10,250 nucleotides of DNA from the NCBI GenBank assembly GCA_943704525.1, contig CALSCQ010001528.1, forward strand, positions 1 through 10,250. Direction: 5' to 3'. Positions within the stretch are counted from its first letter, which is position 1. The number at the start of each line of letters is the position of its first letter. Below are positions 9,231-10,250 of this stretch, in pieces. A program made the position numbers and the translations under genes. Below the pieces are notes generated by a model. That model saw only the letters and a program-made list of their open reading frames with translations, was not told the origin of the DNA and searched no databases. The DNA comes from Pigoraptor vietnamica (Eukaryota > Opisthokonta > Filasterea).

Positions 9231-9321
9231 ACAAGAGCTCGTGGCATCCTTCCCTCAACTGCGAAACAAAGTCTTTTAGAATCTCCTTCTTGCGTAACAT
9301 CCTTCTTGCGTAGGGATACAT
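9145..9321 (-). CDS. Possible small ORF, 58 codons, low confidence
   Basis: From ATG 9321 (a second in-frame ATG is at 9300) to TGA at 9145 the minus strand encodes 58 residues. They are strongly charged with a likely amphipathic helix (LRKKEILKDFVSQLRE) and AT-rich codons (AAA, AAT, ATA) unlike the neighbouring genes. I recognise no family. It overlaps the presumed 5' region of RBM42 head-to-head. It may be chance, a fragment of a transferred or organellar sequence, or a small gene. Confidence 0.2.
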   Translation of the reverse strand: MYPYARRMLRKKEILKDFVSQLREGCHELLCQKEREVPAGRKNIPINEQNVFRRMSRD

Positions 9322-9334
9322 AACAGTTGCAGCA

Positions 9335-9620
9335 ATGGCGGGGCTTGACGACGAGTTTGCGAGGTGCGTTGTCGTTCGCTCATGTGCACGTGCGTTCTGT
9401 TTCGAATTGGCGTGGTAGCTTTTACGGGCCGTCGGCCATCGCCTTTTCTGCAAACACTGACGGCACCCATTCGTCTCTCTAGGTTTGAGCAGGAAATTAC
9501 TGCCGCCTCAAGTACAGCTGCTGTGGAAACAGCAAAGCTTGAAGACGAACTGGCGCGGTGCGTTGGTCGTTAGTTCGATGTTGCAGTGCACGCACACGAT
9601 ACACCCACTTTACACACACG

Positions 9621-9692
<72 letters not shown>

Positions 9693-10198
9693 AGCACACA
9701 TTCACCACACTCGTGCGTATTTAGCATAAATACGCACGCATACACACACGAACAATCCATTATTGTGCGTCATACTTCCCTACAGCTCAATGCAACTGTC
9801 TCTCTCCCACACACATACGCACCACAGTTTTGAAAAGGAGATCCAGTCCGTGCCAGAAGAGCCGCCCGCCAAGCGACAGAAAGTCTCTCACGTGAGCGCA
9901 CCGCCCATGCCCGCGGCGCCTCGCCCATCAGCGACGATCTCGCAGCCCCCCATGCCGCCGACAGTAACTGCGCCTCCCCGCCCGTCACTGTCGGTCATGA
10001 CAGGAGCCGCATACCCCGCGGGCCCTTACGTGCCCAGCGCGCCCGTGCCCGCTGCGCCGCGCCCCGCAATGGCTGCGTTCATGCCACGCGCGGTCGCTGT
10101 GCCGGGCGCGCCGAAGCCGCCCGTGGACAAGAAGAAGGTCATCCGGACGGCAGCGGGTCAGACGTGGGAGGACGACTCGCTGGCCGATTGGGACGAAG
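9335..10198 (+). CDS. RBM42: RNA-binding protein 42 orthologue, 5' exons (partial)
   Basis: Three exons are visible: 9335-9363, 9483-9557 and 9828-10198; the gene continues past the right edge after a GTACGT donor at 10199. The visible 158 residues plus one base start at ATG 9335. Residues 11-15 (FEQEI) resemble the short N-terminal FEQE helix of RBM42. A basic patch AKRQKV (49-54) looks like a nuclear localisation signal. Residues about 55-135 are Pro/Ala-rich with repeated APP, PRP and MP words, as in the family linker. Residues 141-158 (RTAAGQTWEDDSLADWDE) match the segment that in human RBM42 lies directly before the RRM (RTAAGSSWEDPSLLEWD, from memory). The RRM itself must lie in exon 4, outside the window. 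RBM42 binds RNA and is linked to splicing factors and stress granules in animals and plants. Confidence 0.88.
9611..9700. repeat. (CA)n microsatellite in RBM42 intron 2
   Basis: A perfect CA run of 28 units (9625-9680) with imperfect flanks lies inside intron 2 (9558-9827). CA-rich sequence continues, degenerate, towards the acceptor, so the polypyrimidine tract is replaced largely by CA and CTCTC elements (9799-9812). Confidence 0.95.
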
Positions 10199-10239
10199 GT
10201 ACGTTGTGTGGTGTTTGTAGCAGTTTACACTCTGTAACA

Positions 10240-10250
10240 CCCCCCCCCCC
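10240..10250. repeat. Poly-C run at right edge
   Basis: Eleven C residues end the window within RBM42 intron 3. With the TG run at base 1 this suggests that the assembly stopped at simple repeats at both ends. Confidence 0.85.

Larger units (their letters stand above)
8527..9334. promoter_or_regulatory. Divergent intergenic region between RasGAP and RBM42
   Basis: About 800 bp between two outward-facing start codons, so it should contain both promoters and 5' UTRs. The RasGAP-proximal part (8527-8915) is GC-rich with no recognised gene. It is followed by a CA microsatellite and an AT-rich island. An E-box-like TCACGTGAC lies at 9149-9157, about 180 bp upstream of the RBM42 start; similar CACGTG words occur elsewhere in the window, so its role is unproven. 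A 13-base word (TCCTTCTTGCGTA) is repeated at 9284-9296 and 9300-9312, close to the RBM42 start. Confidence 0.5.

Overview
The window is nuclear DNA from a eukaryote. The evidence is spliceosomal GT..AG introns, genes on both strands with no operon spacing, abundant (CA/TG)n microsatellites, and eukaryote-only protein families (F-box, AP-5 adaptor, RasGAP, RBM42). Introns are short (about 98-292 nt), most donors begin GTG, and coding DNA is GC-rich. A RASA1-like C2-RasGAP with an AP-5 sigma subunit and RBM42 would fit a compact-genome protist near the animals and amoebae (for example a choanoflagellate, filasterean or apusomonad relative). The sequence alone does not settle the lineage. Both ends of the window are simple repeats (106 nt of TG, 11 C), which looks like a contig broken at repeats.

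Layout. 1-135: TG microsatellite. 193-1059 (+): intact single-exon F-box plus Sel1-repeat protein. 1115-1175: CA microsatellite between two convergent genes. 1266-2159 (-): 3' part of an unrecognised multi-pass membrane protein whose 5' end is uncertain. 2390-4118 (+): six-exon gene that reassembles into a 231-residue AP-5 sigma subunit (AP5S1). 4119-4675: convergent intergenic stretch with no gene recognised. 4676-8526 (-): twelve-exon gene for a 686-residue C2-RasGAP. 8527-9334: divergent intergenic region with a CA microsatellite and an AT-rich island. 9335 to past the right edge (+): 5' part of an RBM42 orthologue, ending inside an intron.

The three intron-containing genes were reconstructed by hand by matching splice phases and then checking the joined protein against remembered family features. 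In the RasGAP all 12 exons join in phase to 2061 nt, and in the AP-5 gene all 6 join to 696 nt; both totals are multiples of three.

The genes are ordinary cellular housekeeping and regulatory functions: ubiquitin-ligase substrate selection, endosomal trafficking, Ras inactivation and RNA binding. They do not form one pathway, and I see no operon, defence island, mobile element or novel multi-gene system. The most useful second looks are the AP-5 gene hidden in small exons, the stop-free 30-bp minisatellite inside one of its introns, the GTGCGT donor preference, the repeated exon-junction motif in RBM42, the unknown membrane protein, and the AT-rich island.
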